Assembly (NCBI RefSeq): GCF_001625565.1
Contig: NZ_AUXS01000022.1
Span: 1 to 64,000 of the forward strand
DNA length: 64,000 bases
Reading direction: 5' to 3'
Source: Pseudoalteromonas luteoviolacea NCIMB 1944
GTDB lineage: Bacteria > Pseudomonadota > Gammaproteobacteria > Enterobacterales > Alteromonadaceae
In this document: positions 1 through 8,152 of the stretch, piece by piece
How the letters are laid out: each line of letters opens with the position of its first letter
Position numbering within the stretch: position 1 is the stretch's first letter
Notes under the pieces: model-generated
The model's input: the letters and a program-made list of their open reading frames with translations, nothing else
Databases searched by the model: none
What the model was told of the DNA's origin: nothing
Position numbers and translations under genes: made by a program

Positions 1-548
1 ATTTTGAATTTTAATTCTCTACACGCCTTTGAACCAACGACAAAACAAAAATAAAAACAAATATAAAACAAACAATTAAAAGGGAAAAACTGTATAACCA
101 GACATTAAAAACCTTAACAACAAAGCACTTAACACAAAAACAAGTTAATTATTATTCACCATGAAACTCCGTTTTTATTGCGCTACGCAGTTCCGAACTG
201 CATTCTTTCCTACATTTTTTAATTACTTTAGCGAGCTTCTATGGCTATCAACTAACTGTAGAGGAGAAAAATTCATGACAAACACACTATTATCCTTTGC
301 AGGTCTCATCCGCTAAGTAGCTGAAGGCAAACTCAACCTCTGATATAGCTTCCTTTTAAGTTACCCACAGTTGCTTATTGTGAAGTATGATCTGGTGCTT
401 GACTGCTGCAAAAATTGGCCGCAAAGCAAGAAGCTGACATAAGCGTCCAAAAGTCTCGCTGGCAACATCACAGAGAAGTAGAACGAGGCAGCCCAATTAA
501 AACGTTTAAAGGGGTTAACTTCACCTCCGTTAAAAAGTGAAGCAAACT
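1..548. other. Intergenic, with possible decayed coding sequence
   Basis: No intact gene is visible. A start at 274 with a good upstream AGAGGAG reads MTNTLLSFAGLIR, then a stop, then VAEGKLNL and another stop. That opening is faintly like the N-terminus of type I restriction HsdM proteins, so this may be gene debris, but the match is too short to be sure. A second open stretch of about 46 codons (about 400-540, ending at the phosphatase start) is not recognised. Confidence 0.3.
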
Positions 549-902
549 ATGCCAGATCCAACAAAGATAAACGTATTATTTGTTTGTAATCGCAACCAAT
601 GGCGAAGCGCTACTGGCGAACAAATGTGGAGAAACCACGCTAACCTCTGGGTACGCTCCGCCGGAACTAGCCCTAGTGCAAAGCGCACAGTAAACAAAGG
701 GGGTATCCTGTGGGCTGATGTCATTTTTGTCATGGAAGAAAAGCATAAATGCCGTTTACGAGCTCAGTTTACACAGCTCTTGCTGTACATAGATATCCAG
801 GTGCTTGACATACCAGATGATTACCAATTTATGGATGGTGCATTGGTTGAGATACTCAAAGCAACTGTTGGCGCCTATTTGAAACTCGACACCTGTTACT
901 AA
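549..902 (+). CDS. Low-molecular-weight protein-tyrosine-phosphatase-like protein
   Basis: A protein of 117 residues with the CX5R phosphate-binding loop of low-molecular-weight tyrosine phosphatases: the strand NVLFVC leads into CNRNQWRS (Cys13, Arg19, Ser20). A later segment, WADVIFVMEEKHKCRL, is typical of a compact single-domain bacterial subgroup often annotated as protein tyrosine phosphatase. It is shorter than the roughly 150-residue classical family, and I cannot place the usual C-terminal DP general acid with certainty (LDIPDDYQFMD near residue 90 is the candidate). The ATG at 549 is preferred to the upstream in-frame GTG at 537, because family members start just before the first strand. 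It stands alone between decayed sequence and a long intergenic region. The substrate is unknown. Confidence 0.7.
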   Translation: MPDPTKINVLFVCNRNQWRSATGEQMWRNHANLWVRSAGTSPSAKRTVNKGGILWADVIFVMEEKHKCRLRAQFTQLLLYIDIQVLDIPDDYQFMDGALVEILKATVGAYLKLDTCY

Positions 903-1426
903 CAACACAATCTATTAGTACAGGCCCAGCCTACTTACCTGAATTGCCGCCCTCTATCTCTTTACTTATATCGACGTTAGAAGGCGCTTTTCATCAAAAA
1001 AGCTGTGATAACAGGGCTCTTTTGCCAACTAATTATGACTTAAGCAGTTGAAAAATATCCTCATATACCTCTTTTTGCGAGTTCGTAGGTGCTATTCAAA
1101 CGTAACTTAATTTGTTTACTGAACTTTATGCCTATCTCAACAGAGAAAATATAACTATCAAAAAACAATAAGTTAAATTTTCACCTCAAAATAATAAGCG
1201 AATAAACGCATAGTTGAATCGCTTTTTGCACGAGAGCCTCTATTACAAAAAACAGCATAAATTTAATATCTTTCATATTAATCGCGTCCGATTTCCACGT
1301 TCAAAGCCGTGTGAATTTTAATCAATTCAAAATTAATACAATGCCATTGACTCAAAACGCAAAGCACTATTACATATTTACCTGTGAACAATTTTTGTTC
1401 ACTTTTAATGTGATAAAGGAAATTAA
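903..1426. other. Intergenic, promoter region of first Cys-rich peptide
   Basis: No gene is seen. The last 120 bases are the left copy of a duplicated upstream region (compare 1974-2088) carrying the hairpin at 1384-1402 and the RBS of the peptide gene. The remainder is AT-rich with nothing recognised. Confidence 0.5.
1384..1402 (+). promoter_or_regulatory. Perfect 8-bp inverted repeat in the leader of peptide gene 1
   Basis: GTGAACAA, loop TTT, TTGTTCAC: a perfect dyad ending 24 bases before the start codon. The equivalent position upstream of the paralogous gene (2046-2064) keeps the dyad although its bases differ, including an A-T to G-C paired change. It may be a regulator operator or an mRNA hairpin close to the RBS. 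No T-run follows directly, so it is not a simple terminator. Confidence 0.5.
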
Positions 1427-1648
1427 ATGAATAAGAAAATGACAATGGCAGTCATGGGACTGGCTATGGGACTAGGAACTTCGCTTGCTGTTTTTGCTAG
1501 TAATGGGTATACGCATGGCTGTAATTGGCAATCACACGGTACACTAGAAAATTACTGCAGTTTTCAAGCTTATGTTTGTCAGTGGGGTTATACACCGGGT
1601 TACGACTGTCGTACCATTAAAGCGCAATGTATGAGTGATTGCGGATAA
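1427..1648 (+). CDS. Small exported six-cysteine peptide, copy 1
   Basis: A 73-residue peptide. Residues 1-25 form a clear Sec signal peptide: MNKK, a hydrophobic GLAMGLG core and a VFA-S type cleavage site. The mature part of about 48 residues has six cysteines (32, 44, 51, 61, 68, 72), enough for three disulfides, with aromatic and glycine residues between them (GCNWQ, CQWG, TPGYDCRTIKAQC). The RBS AAAGGA precedes the ATG at good spacing. It is about 85 percent identical to the peptide at 2089-2310, and all cysteines are kept. A membrane glutaredoxin gene lies downstream, which fits a role in oxidative folding or reduction of these peptides, though this is inference. I do not recognise the family. 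It could be a toxin, a bacteriocin-like effector or a periplasmic structural peptide. Confidence 0.75.
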   Translation: MNKKMTMAVMGLAMGLGTSLAVFASNGYTHGCNWQSHGTLENYCSFQAYVCQWGYTPGYDCRTIKAQCMSDCG

Positions 1649-2088
1649 CATAACAAGATTAGTAGGCTCTTTTACATAGTGTCTACTATTTTCTTTCTCG
1701 CCTTATCATTGCCATACTGAATCAGCAATATGGCTTTGTATACCTTCTTGATGAATACATATCTAATGTGCCTACGCACTTTGCTGTCACTTTCCCAAAA
1801 AACACATTTAAAAATCACAAAAGAATTCCACACAATAGACAAGTAGTAGTTTCAAAGTTGATAAATTCAGCCCCTTGCTCAATCATAAACAATATAAAAT
1901 TATTAATGTAGACAGGTATTAAATCCTATATTTTTCAATCTAAAATAGTAAATCCCATGTCATCTACAGCTGAGTGAATTTTAATCAACTCAAAATTCAC
2001 ACTATTTATTGACTCATTCCATCAAGCGCGATTACATATTTAGCTGTGAGCAATTTTTACTCACAGTTAAAATGATAAAGGAAATACA
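1649..2088. other. Intergenic between paralogous peptides
   Basis: No gene is seen. The right end (about 1974-2088) is a duplicate of the upstream region of peptide gene 1: both copies contain GTGAATTTTAATCAA, GATTGACTC-like text, TTACATATTTA, the hairpin and the RBS. The duplicated unit is therefore promoter plus gene, roughly 335 bases, repeated at a distance of 662 bases. Confidence 0.6.
2044..2066 (+). promoter_or_regulatory. Inverted repeat in the leader of peptide gene 2
   Basis: CTGTGAGCAA, loop TTT, TTACTCACAG: 10-bp arms with one mismatch, at the same distance from the start codon as the dyad at 1384-1402. Compared with copy 1, one stem pair has changed from A-T to G-C on both sides, which argues that the dyad itself is under selection. 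Confidence 0.5.
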
Positions 2089-2310
2089 ATGAATAAAAAA
2101 ATAGCAATGGCCGTCATGGGGCTCGCCATGGGGTTAGGTACTTCTCTTGCTGTCTCTGCAAGCAATGGCTATACGCATGGCTGTAACTGGCAAGACTTTG
2201 GTACATTAGAAAACTATTGTGGATACCAGTTTTATGTGTGCCAGTGGGGCGGAACACCTGGATATAACTGCCGCACGATTAAAGCACAATGTATGCGCGA
2301 CTGTGCATAA
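2089..2310 (+). CDS. Small exported six-cysteine peptide, copy 2
   Basis: A 73-residue paralogue of the peptide at 1427-1648. It has the same signal peptide (cleavage expected near VSA-S at residue 25) and cysteines at the identical positions 32, 44, 51, 61, 68 and 72. Most differences lie between cysteines 32 and 51 (SH to DF, SFQAY to GYQFY) and at the C-terminus (MSDCG to MRDCA). The RBS AAAGGA is at normal spacing. A strong terminator follows at 2321-2350, so the peptide is probably made as a monocistronic message with at most read-through into the glutaredoxin gene. The function is unknown. Conservation of spacing and cysteines after duplication suggests a functional disulfide-bonded peptide. 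Confidence 0.75.
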   Translation: MNKKIAMAVMGLAMGLGTSLAVSASNGYTHGCNWQDFGTLENYCGYQFYVCQWGGTPGYNCRTIKAQCMRDCA

Positions 2311-2320
2311 TTAATCATCC

Positions 2321-2350
2321 TGAGCGATAGTACCTGCTATCGCTCATTTT
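2321..2350 (+). terminator. Rho-independent terminator after peptide gene 2
   Basis: TGAGCGATAG, loop TACCTG, CTATCGCTCA, then TTTT: a perfect 10-bp stem with a U-run, 10 bases after the peptide stop codon. Confidence 0.8.
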
Positions 2351-2356
2351 AGCCCG

Positions 2357-2758
2357 GTGAATAGAACAATGAATATAATAAAGTATCTGGTGATTTTTGC
2401 CCTTACCCTCGGTCTTGGCTGGTTTGGTGGGGGCTATGGTATGCAGGCGATCCAAAGCTTATTTGCAAGCCAACAAATTGAAAAAGGGGACTATAGCTCG
2501 TACGGTGTAAATTCTACGACCCCTATTAAGTTATATACCACACAGTGGTGCCCATTTTGTAAAAAAACAGCACAGTATTTAGAACAACGTAATATTGCCT
2601 TCGTAAAAGTGGATATTGAGCAAGATGCCGAAGCACTTAAAGAATTTGAGGCTCTAGGCGGTGAGGTGTTACCTCTGATCTTGGTATCTGATGGCTTGAT
2701 CCGAGGCTTTAACCAAGCCGCACTAGAAGCACAATTAAAGAGCCACCAGCTGCTCTAG
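2357..2758 (+). CDS. Membrane-anchored glutaredoxin-domain protein
   Basis: A protein of 133 residues. One N-terminal transmembrane helix (about residues 9-27, YLVIFALTLGLGWFGGGYG) is followed by a glutaredoxin fold: strand KLYTTQW, the active site CPFC (Cys65 and Cys68 from the GTG start), and the cis-Pro region GGEVLPLILV. The domain should face the periplasm, acting as a thiol-disulfide exchange protein. The start may be the GTG at 2357 or the ATG at 2369; neither has a convincing RBS. It directly follows two exported six-cysteine peptides, so they are plausible substrates, but a terminator separates them and this is inference. Glutaredoxin domains with this type of anchor occur in other gammaproteobacteria with no fixed partner. 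Confidence 0.8.
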   Translation: MNRTMNIIKYLVIFALTLGLGWFGGGYGMQAIQSLFASQQIEKGDYSSYGVNSTTPIKLYTTQWCPFCKKTAQYLEQRNIAFVKVDIEQDAEALKEFEALGGEVLPLILVSDGLIRGFNQAALEAQLKSHQLL

Positions 2759-2768
2759 CCCTCACGCG

Positions 2769-2802
2769 AAGGGTCAACATGCTGCAATACTAGACCCTTT
2801 TT
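2769..2802 (+). terminator. Probable terminator after the glutaredoxin gene
   Basis: AAGGGTC and GACCCTT arms around a 17-base loop, followed directly by a T-run. The long loop makes it weaker than the previous terminator. Confidence 0.5.
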
Positions 2803-3105
2803 GCGCCACCACTCAAACATACTAATTAGCACGACTTCAGCACTTATCTGTGGCTGCTATGATATTGTACTTTCTCAGGTATCGAGCCGCCACGCTATAG
2901 TTCACTAAACCAGACCGTACAATGTGAACTCATTCCTATCCGCTCGCTAAGCGCTATCGAGGAGCTTTGCTTTATACACATAATTAAAATTACTTACATT
3001 CTAGAGCGGTGCCAAATGCCATAGTTGACACAAGTTATTTGCGCAGCTCAAAGCGACTCACAGACGCAATAATACAAGGATTTTAAATTAATCGGACTTT
3101 ACACA

Positions 3106-4296
3106 ATGCAACAAAACTCACGTTTTTACTTCATTGATAATTTACGCAGTATAGCGCTATTGCTTGGGGTTATTTTCCATGCAGCAATTGCCTACGGACC
3201 TTATTTTAAAAACATATGGTTTAGTGCGGATCCTAATACCAATGTATTTTTCAACTACCTCGCAAACTGGCTACATTTGTTTCGGATGCCACTATTTTTT
3301 TTAATTGCCGGTTTTTGTAGTGCACTGCTTATTGCTCGAAAAAGTGAGCAAACCTTTATCAAATTGCGCTTTAAACGCGTCTTAATTCCTTTTTTTGTAT
3401 TCTATCCAATCATCATTGCAGTGTTTCTTCATATCTTCATGTGGGGTGCAGAGATTGCCAATCCCGTTCCGGCACTTTTTGGGGTAATTCAAGCCATTGA
3501 GAATCCACAGATCAGTACCATACATTTGTGGTTTTTATGGGTCTTAATGCAGCTTTGTATACTTCATTGGTGTTTAACTCGCTTGTCTGACGTTTACAAC
3601 TACCTGTCGAAAGTAACTATAAACCCGCTCGTTTTGTTACTCGTGCTCGTACTGTGTAGTTTTATATCACTATTAGAGCAACCCGTCCCTTTCCACGCCC
3701 CGGACAAGCTGTATCCTCAATTTTGGGCATGGTGCTTTTATGGTGCTTTTTACTTTGCAGGCGCAATTTTATATAACAATCTACAGGTGATCGCTCGAGG
3801 AGTTAAAAGCACTTTGGTTATCACTGGTATAGCGATTGTATCGCTTTGGTACTACTTCCTGTTACTGCCGGCATCGCCAACTCTCACACAAGTAATTGAA
3901 GCCGCACAACAGGGCTACTTTGCACCATCAGGTGTACAGCACTCGCTGCTAGTGGCAATGCAAGCGATTGCAATTGTCAGCTGGACCGCATTGGCGCTAA
4001 TTCTTGGTTACAACTACCTAAACAAAGAGAGTAAAGTGAGTCGTTACATCTCAGAGTCATCGTACTGGGTGTATTTAGTGCATGTGCCAATTTTGCTTTA
4101 TATGCAGCTTCCACTTACTAATATCGACTTACCTGCTTCCATTAAGTTTATTTTCAGTGTGAGCGGCACCTTGGTTATCTCACTGGTTAGCTATCATTAT
4201 TTGATCAGAGGGCGCTTTATAGGTCATTTATTAAATGGAAAAAAGCCCCCATCATCTCGCTCCCCCGATGGCGAAAATAATGCGTTAGCAAAATAG
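3106..4296 (+). CDS. Acyltransferase family 3 membrane protein
   Basis: A 396-residue polytopic protein of the acyltransferase-3 family (PF01757). The N-terminal signature RFYFIDNLRSIALLLGVIFHAA is present: Asp12, Arg15 and the catalytic-type His27 within the first helix. About ten hydrophobic helices follow, including HLWFLWVLMQL near residue 140, a region typical of the OpgC/MdoC-like subgroup. Members transfer acyl groups to sugars, glucans or membrane lipids from the cytoplasmic or periplasmic face of the inner membrane. The substrate here is not evident because no glycan genes adjoin it. It is probably transcribed alone, with about 350 bases of non-coding DNA upstream. The C-terminal tail (KKPPSSRSPDGE) is polar and likely cytoplasmic. 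Confidence 0.8.
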   Translation: MQQNSRFYFIDNLRSIALLLGVIFHAAIAYGPYFKNIWFSADPNTNVFFNYLANWLHLFRMPLFFLIAGFCSALLIARKSEQTFIKLRFKRVLIPFFVFYPIIIAVFLHIFMWGAEIANPVPALFGVIQAIENPQISTIHLWFLWVLMQLCILHWCLTRLSDVYNYLSKVTINPLVLLLVLVLCSFISLLEQPVPFHAPDKLYPQFWAWCFYGAFYFAGAILYNNLQVIARGVKSTLVITGIAIVSLWYYFLLLPASPTLTQVIEAAQQGYFAPSGVQHSLLVAMQAIAIVSWTALALILGYNYLNKESKVSRYISESSYWVYLVHVPILLYMQLPLTNIDLPASIKFIFSVSGTLVISLVSYHYLIRGRFIGHLLNGKKPPSSRSPDGENNALAK

Positions 4297-4409
4297 TCTA
4301 ATTAAATGGGGCTGAGTCCCCCACTTTATTTTGGATATGTTCCAGCAACAACCACTAGATGGTATACCCTGTGTGGTGCTGCTGCCAGCGCTTAACAATA
4401 TTGGGGGAC

Positions 4410-4931
4410 TTACTCAAACTCTTTGCCATTCTCAACAACGGTAAACTTAGAGCTATGTATTAAGTTGCCTTTGGCACGAATTTCAATGTACCAATCACCG
4501 GGAGTCGCTTCATATGGATAATCAAAGTAGTATGCAAAGCCCCAAATATACTCACCATTGTGCCCTGAAATATCCACCTTTCGATTTAACTGAGACCTTT
4601 TCTCGCCGCTAGGGAGTGTCATTTCTGGATAAGAGATCCGAACATCAAGGTTAGTTACATGTTCAGGGATAGATAAAAAAGCAATACCAATTTCAAAGCC
4701 GGTGCCCAATCTATTAGGGATGATCCAAGTTCTTTCTTTAAGCGTTTTTGATTGTTCATCTACGTTCATCACACCGCTCAGTGAACCTTCATCTTGGATA
4801 AGTTCGCCACCTATTTTTTCTATATAAGAATGGACAAACACCACAGACTCTATCTTACTTCTGCTTGACTGCGCTGCCATAGAAGCAAAATTTGATAACA
4901 CAAGAATACAAAACAGTAGCGCTTTTAACAT
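4410..4931 (-). CDS. Exported DUF3859-like protein
   Basis: A 173-residue protein with a short signal peptide (MLKALLFCILVLSNFASMAA). The mature part is rich in beta strands and contains the pattern RTWIIPNRLGTGFEIG, then YPEMTLPSGEKR and GDWYIEI, which I recognise as the DUF3859 type (PF12975), a small domain of unknown function. The C-terminal segment, GDWYIEIRAKGNLIHSSKFTV, looks like the last strands of an Ig-like sandwich. It converges with the acyltransferase gene and has no operon partner. No biochemical role can be given. Confidence 0.6.
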   Translation of the reverse strand: MLKALLFCILVLSNFASMAAQSSRSKIESVVFVHSYIEKIGGELIQDEGSLSGVMNVDEQSKTLKERTWIIPNRLGTGFEIGIAFLSIPEHVTNLDVRISYPEMTLPSGEKRSQLNRKVDISGHNGEYIWGFAYYFDYPYEATPGDWYIEIRAKGNLIHSSKFTVVENGKEFE

Positions 4932-5291
4932 AGTTCACCTCTGTTCACTCATTTCACAATGAGCGCCACTTAACCGATAAATACAGCCGATAAACAGGCT
5001 ACCTTTGGTGATTGACCTGCAAAGTTATTCAACCTTTGGGTACACTCCGTGTTCAACAATATAAACTACCAACACAACCTAAGCCAATAACAATCTCCTA
5101 CATCATTTAGTAAGATAGCTCGGTTTTGCTTGTCAATTAGTTCACACGTCTACTGTGCCAAACGCAACTCTTGAAGCTTAAAAGTGCATAAGAGCTCAAG
5201 TGATAAATTGTAATCAAAGTTTGAATTGTAAGAGGAGAAGGGGTGATACTTGTTTGACAAAAGGCCTGCAATGCAGGCCTCAAATGGTGAT
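4932..5291. other. Intergenic between two minus-strand genes
   Basis: Contains the tcyP terminator at its right edge (5258-5280). No other gene or motif is recognised. A promoter for the DUF3859-like gene should lie near 4935-5050. Confidence 0.4.
5258..5280 (-). terminator. Terminator of tcyP
   Basis: On the minus strand an 8-bp stem AGGCCTGC/GCAGGCCT with a 3-base loop is followed by TTTTG. It lies 12 bases beyond the tcyP stop codon. Confidence 0.75.
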
Positions 5292-6671
5292 TTATGACTG
5301 TGCAACAGGCTGCTGCGCAGCCTGCGCATCTGCTTGTTTGCCTAAAATACGATGCGTAATTGTACCCGCAGTCATAGAGCCAGAAACATTCAAAGCAGTT
5401 CGTGCCATATCAATCAGTGGCTCAATAGAAATTAGTAACGCTGCAATAGTCACTGGCAGTCCCATCGCGGGCAATACTATCAATGCCGCAAACGTCGCGC
5501 CCCCACCAACACCTGCGATACCAAATGAGCTGATCGCCACAATTGCCACCAAAGATAGAATAAACGAGATATCCATCGGGTTAATGCCCATACTTGGAGC
5601 CACCATCACAGCCAGCATCGCAGGGTAGATCCCAGCACAACCATTTTGACCTATTGTCGCGCCAAATGATGCCGACAAATTAGCAATCGCAGGCGGTACA
5701 TTGAGCTTATTGATTTGCGTGTCTACGTTCAAAGGGATAGTGGCGGCACTGCTGCGCGATGTAAATGCAAACGTCAGTACAGGCCAAATTTTCTGGAAAA
5801 ACTGTTTAGGGCTTACACCAAATAGACCAACTAGCAGACCATGTACGACAAACATCAAAAAGATCGCCAAGTAAGACGCCACGATAAAGCCAAGCAAATT
5901 AGTGATATCCGCAAGGCTTGATGTTGCCACGACCTTCGCCATTAACGCCGCTACACCGTATGGTGTAAGTGAGATCACCATTTTCACTAATCTCATAACC
6001 ACAGCTTGTAATGTTTCAACGAAAGTTCGGATCGGCGCTTCTAATTCTTCGCGCTCGGTCATCACTTTGCGTGCCGCTACGCCTGTTAAAATACCAAAAA
6101 TCACAACGGCGATAATTGAAGTAGAGCGCTCCCATGCCAAATCTTGAAAAATATTGGTTGGAATGAAGCTCAACAACATTTGTGGAATTGAGAGGTCGCT
6201 AACCGTTTCACTTCGAGATGCCAAAACCGCAATCCGCGATGTTTCTCGCGCCCCTTCAGTTAAACCTTCTGCGCTCAACCCAAATAATTGCGTAATAAAG
6301 ATACCAATAAGCGCCGCGATCATTGTCGTGACAACTAATACAGAAATAGTGATGCCGCTTATTTTGCCAAGTGCACCTGATTTTTCGAGTTTTACTACAG
6401 CAGCTATCATCGACACCAGTACCAATGGCATGATGATCATTTTAAGCAATGCGACATAACCGCTGCCAACAACATTAGTCCAATTTAGGGTTTCTTCTAT
6501 GGCCTTATGCCCTTCCCCCAACGAAAACTGCAAAGCGAAACCAAAAATACTGCCCAATGAGAGGCCAATTAAAACAAGTCGAGAAAGCGTTGCGCCTTTT
6601 TTCTGAGTTTGGAATAGGAGAACGAGAATTGCAGCAAAAACAGCAAGGCTCACCATAGCGATGAAGGACAT
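5292..6671 (-). CDS. tcyP: L-cystine uptake symporter TcyP
   Basis: A 459-residue sodium:dicarboxylate symporter (SDF) family protein, of the TcyP/YdjN branch that takes up L-cystine. It has eight or more hydrophobic helices and the re-entrant loop region AFTSRSSAATIPLNVD (about residue 300), where glutamate-transport members have a serine-rich hairpin. The second substrate region is GFSFG-like (SFGATIGQNGCAGIYPAM) followed by GIAGVGGGATFA. The length matches E. coli TcyP (about 460). It is monocistronic with a good terminator. The upstream region (6672-6900) may hold a sulfur-responsive operator, but I could not identify one. Alternative: another SDF substrate such as dicarboxylates. The N-terminal sequence with VSMIAAVVKL favours TcyP. 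Confidence 0.85.
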   Translation of the reverse strand: MSFIAMVSLAVFAAILVLLFQTQKKGATLSRLVLIGLSLGSIFGFALQFSLGEGHKAIEETLNWTNVVGSGYVALLKMIIMPLVLVSMIAAVVKLEKSGALGKISGITISVLVVTTMIAALIGIFITQLFGLSAEGLTEGARETSRIAVLASRSETVSDLSIPQMLLSFIPTNIFQDLAWERSTSIIAVVIFGILTGVAARKVMTEREELEAPIRTFVETLQAVVMRLVKMVISLTPYGVAALMAKVVATSSLADITNLLGFIVASYLAIFLMFVVHGLLVGLFGVSPKQFFQKIWPVLTFAFTSRSSAATIPLNVDTQINKLNVPPAIANLSASFGATIGQNGCAGIYPAMLAVMVAPSMGINPMDISFILSLVAIVAISSFGIAGVGGGATFAALIVLPAMGLPVTIAALLISIEPLIDMARTALNVSGSMTAGTITHRILGKQADAQAAQQPVAQS

Positions 6672-6901
6672 ATATTTACCTTTGAGTGCTCAATAAGAGA
6701 GAAAACCTAAAAGAAGATAGTTCGGAATTTTTTCCTAGCGCGCACAGTAATAAATTATTGCATTACTGAAAAGAATGATTCGGAATGAGATATATTTTCG
6801 AGTTATTGAATTGCTGCTTTTTTGACTAAAACGAAGCGGGTACAAAGTGGCAGTGTATATTTTAAATGGCATCCATGAAGCCTTGATGCCAATTTGATTG
6901 C

Positions 6902-7240
6902 CTATAAAGCATCTAGATCATTTTGCAGCGCCTCTAGCTGATCCAAAATCGCTAAGAATTTCTCGCCAAATGGCGTCACCTTATACTCGACTCGCGGCGG
7001 CAGCTCGTTGAACACCTGTTTATCTAAAATTCCAAACTCGACGTTGCGCTTAAGGCATTGATTGAGCACTTTGGTTGATAGCCCTTCGACTTGTCGCACC
7101 ATTTCCCCAGGTCGATTAACCCCGGCTTTTAGTAATTGATAGACGGTTAAAGACCACTTACAGCCATAAATAGTCTCGACCATTCTCGCACTCGATTGCG
7201 GTGCTAACTTTCTTGAAATTTTTTTCTCTTGTAAAGTCAT
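6902..7240 (-). CDS. HxlR-family transcriptional regulator
   Basis: A 112-residue winged-helix regulator of the HxlR type: IYGCKWSLTVYQLLKAGVNRPGEM, then the recognition region LSTKVLNQCLKRNVEFGIL and the wing RVEYKVTPFGEKFLAIL. Cys27 in the position GCKW corresponds to the redox- or aldehyde-sensing cysteine of several HxlR proteins (for example YodB/HypR-type), which suggests electrophile sensing; this is family-based inference. It is transcribed divergently from the short-chain dehydrogenase and cupin genes, with GTAC-containing sites between them, so it most likely controls those genes and itself. Confidence 0.85.
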   Translation of the reverse strand: MTLQEKKISRKLAPQSSARMVETIYGCKWSLTVYQLLKAGVNRPGEMVRQVEGLSTKVLNQCLKRNVEFGILDKQVFNELPPRVEYKVTPFGEKFLAILDQLEALQNDLDAL

Positions 7241-7246
7241 AAAGAT

Positions 7247-7279
7247 GTACCAAAAAGTACCTACCTAACCAAATTGTAC
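7247..7279. promoter_or_regulatory. Candidate HxlR operator: GTAC repeats
   Basis: In the divergent promoter three GTAC half-sites occur: GTACCAAAAAGTAC forms a dyad (7247-7260), and a third, TTGTACTTAC, lies at 7276. The location directly between the HxlR gene and its divergent partner makes it a good operator candidate. The actual binding sequence is not known. Confidence 0.45.
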
Positions 7280-7344
7280 TTACTATTCAGGGGCTTTTGT
7301 TAAAATTAATATTATCACGACTTTCAAAAACAAGAGACGTGATT

Positions 7345-8112
7345 ATGACTTTTTCCAGTAACGGCACAGCCCTTATCATTGGCGGTTCAAGCGGCATGGG
7401 CTTTGAAACCGCCAAACAACTCCTGCAAGCAGGTGTCAAAGTTGAAGTACTCGGCAACAATACCAATAAGCTAAACACCGCGGTTGGTGAACTTAGCACA
7501 TTTGGTGACGTTAAAGGCCTGCAAATCGACCTATATGATATCAAGGCAGTCGAGCAACTAGCACATAGCATCGCTAGCACGGACATACACTATGGCTACC
7601 TCGTCAATGCAGCAGGTTATTTTTCGCCTACTCCTTTTGTAGAACATACCATTGCAGACTACGATAAATACCATAACCTCAACAAAGCGACTTTTATCCT
7701 GACTCAGGCTGTAGTAAAAAACATGCAACGTTTTGGTGGTGGCAACATTGTCAATATTGGCTCTATGTGGGCAAAACAAGCAATAAAAGCAACGCCTTCT
7801 TCAGCATACTCCATGGCAAAAGCGGGATTACACGCCCTGACACAACATTTGGCCATGGAGCTTGGCGAAACCAATATACGCGTCAATGCGGTTGCCCCTG
7901 CGGTAGTCCAAACCCCCATTTACGAGTCGTTTATAGCACCTGAAGATATGCAACAAGTGCTCGCATCATTCAATGATTTTCACCCAATTGGACGAGTTGG
8001 CGAACCTCTGGATATTGCCCATAGCATCTTATTTTTATTATCCGACGAGGCGAGCTGGATAACGGGCACAATTGTGGATGTCGATGGCGGAGTGATGGCC
8101 GGTAGAAATTAG
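7345..8112 (+). CDS. Short-chain dehydrogenase/reductase
   Basis: A 255-residue classical SDR. The cofactor-binding glycine motif is GGSSGMG near the N-terminus (TALIIGGSSGMGFETAKQLL). NAAG (the NNAG equivalent) is present in LVNAAGYF. The catalytic Ser is in NIGSMWA, and Tyr and Lys are in YSMAKAG. The family C-terminus, GEPLDIAHSILFLLSDEASWITGTIVDVDGG, is also present. The ATG at 7345 follows AAGAGA and starts just before the first strand, so it is preferred to the in-frame start at 7297. The gene is divergent from the HxlR regulator and followed 40 bases later by a double-cupin gene, probably as one operon. The substrate is unknown. The pairing of SDR and HxlR suggests detoxification of a reactive carbonyl or quinone, which is inference. 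Confidence 0.88.
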   Translation: MTFSSNGTALIIGGSSGMGFETAKQLLQAGVKVEVLGNNTNKLNTAVGELSTFGDVKGLQIDLYDIKAVEQLAHSIASTDIHYGYLVNAAGYFSPTPFVEHTIADYDKYHNLNKATFILTQAVVKNMQRFGGGNIVNIGSMWAKQAIKATPSSAYSMAKAGLHALTQHLAMELGETNIRVNAVAPAVVQTPIYESFIAPEDMQQVLASFNDFHPIGRVGEPLDIAHSILFLLSDEASWITGTIVDVDGGVMAGRN

Positions 8113-8152
8113 GCAAGATTACTCACTAGGATCCAATCAAGACGAGAATATT

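Noticed and set aside
274..342. hsdM gene start
   Set aside because: Only about 13 codons resemble HsdM and stops follow. Too short to name, kept as possible debris.
5200..5628. Plus-strand ORF opposite tcyP
   Set aside because: Antisense shadow of the well-supported TcyP gene and crosses its terminator.
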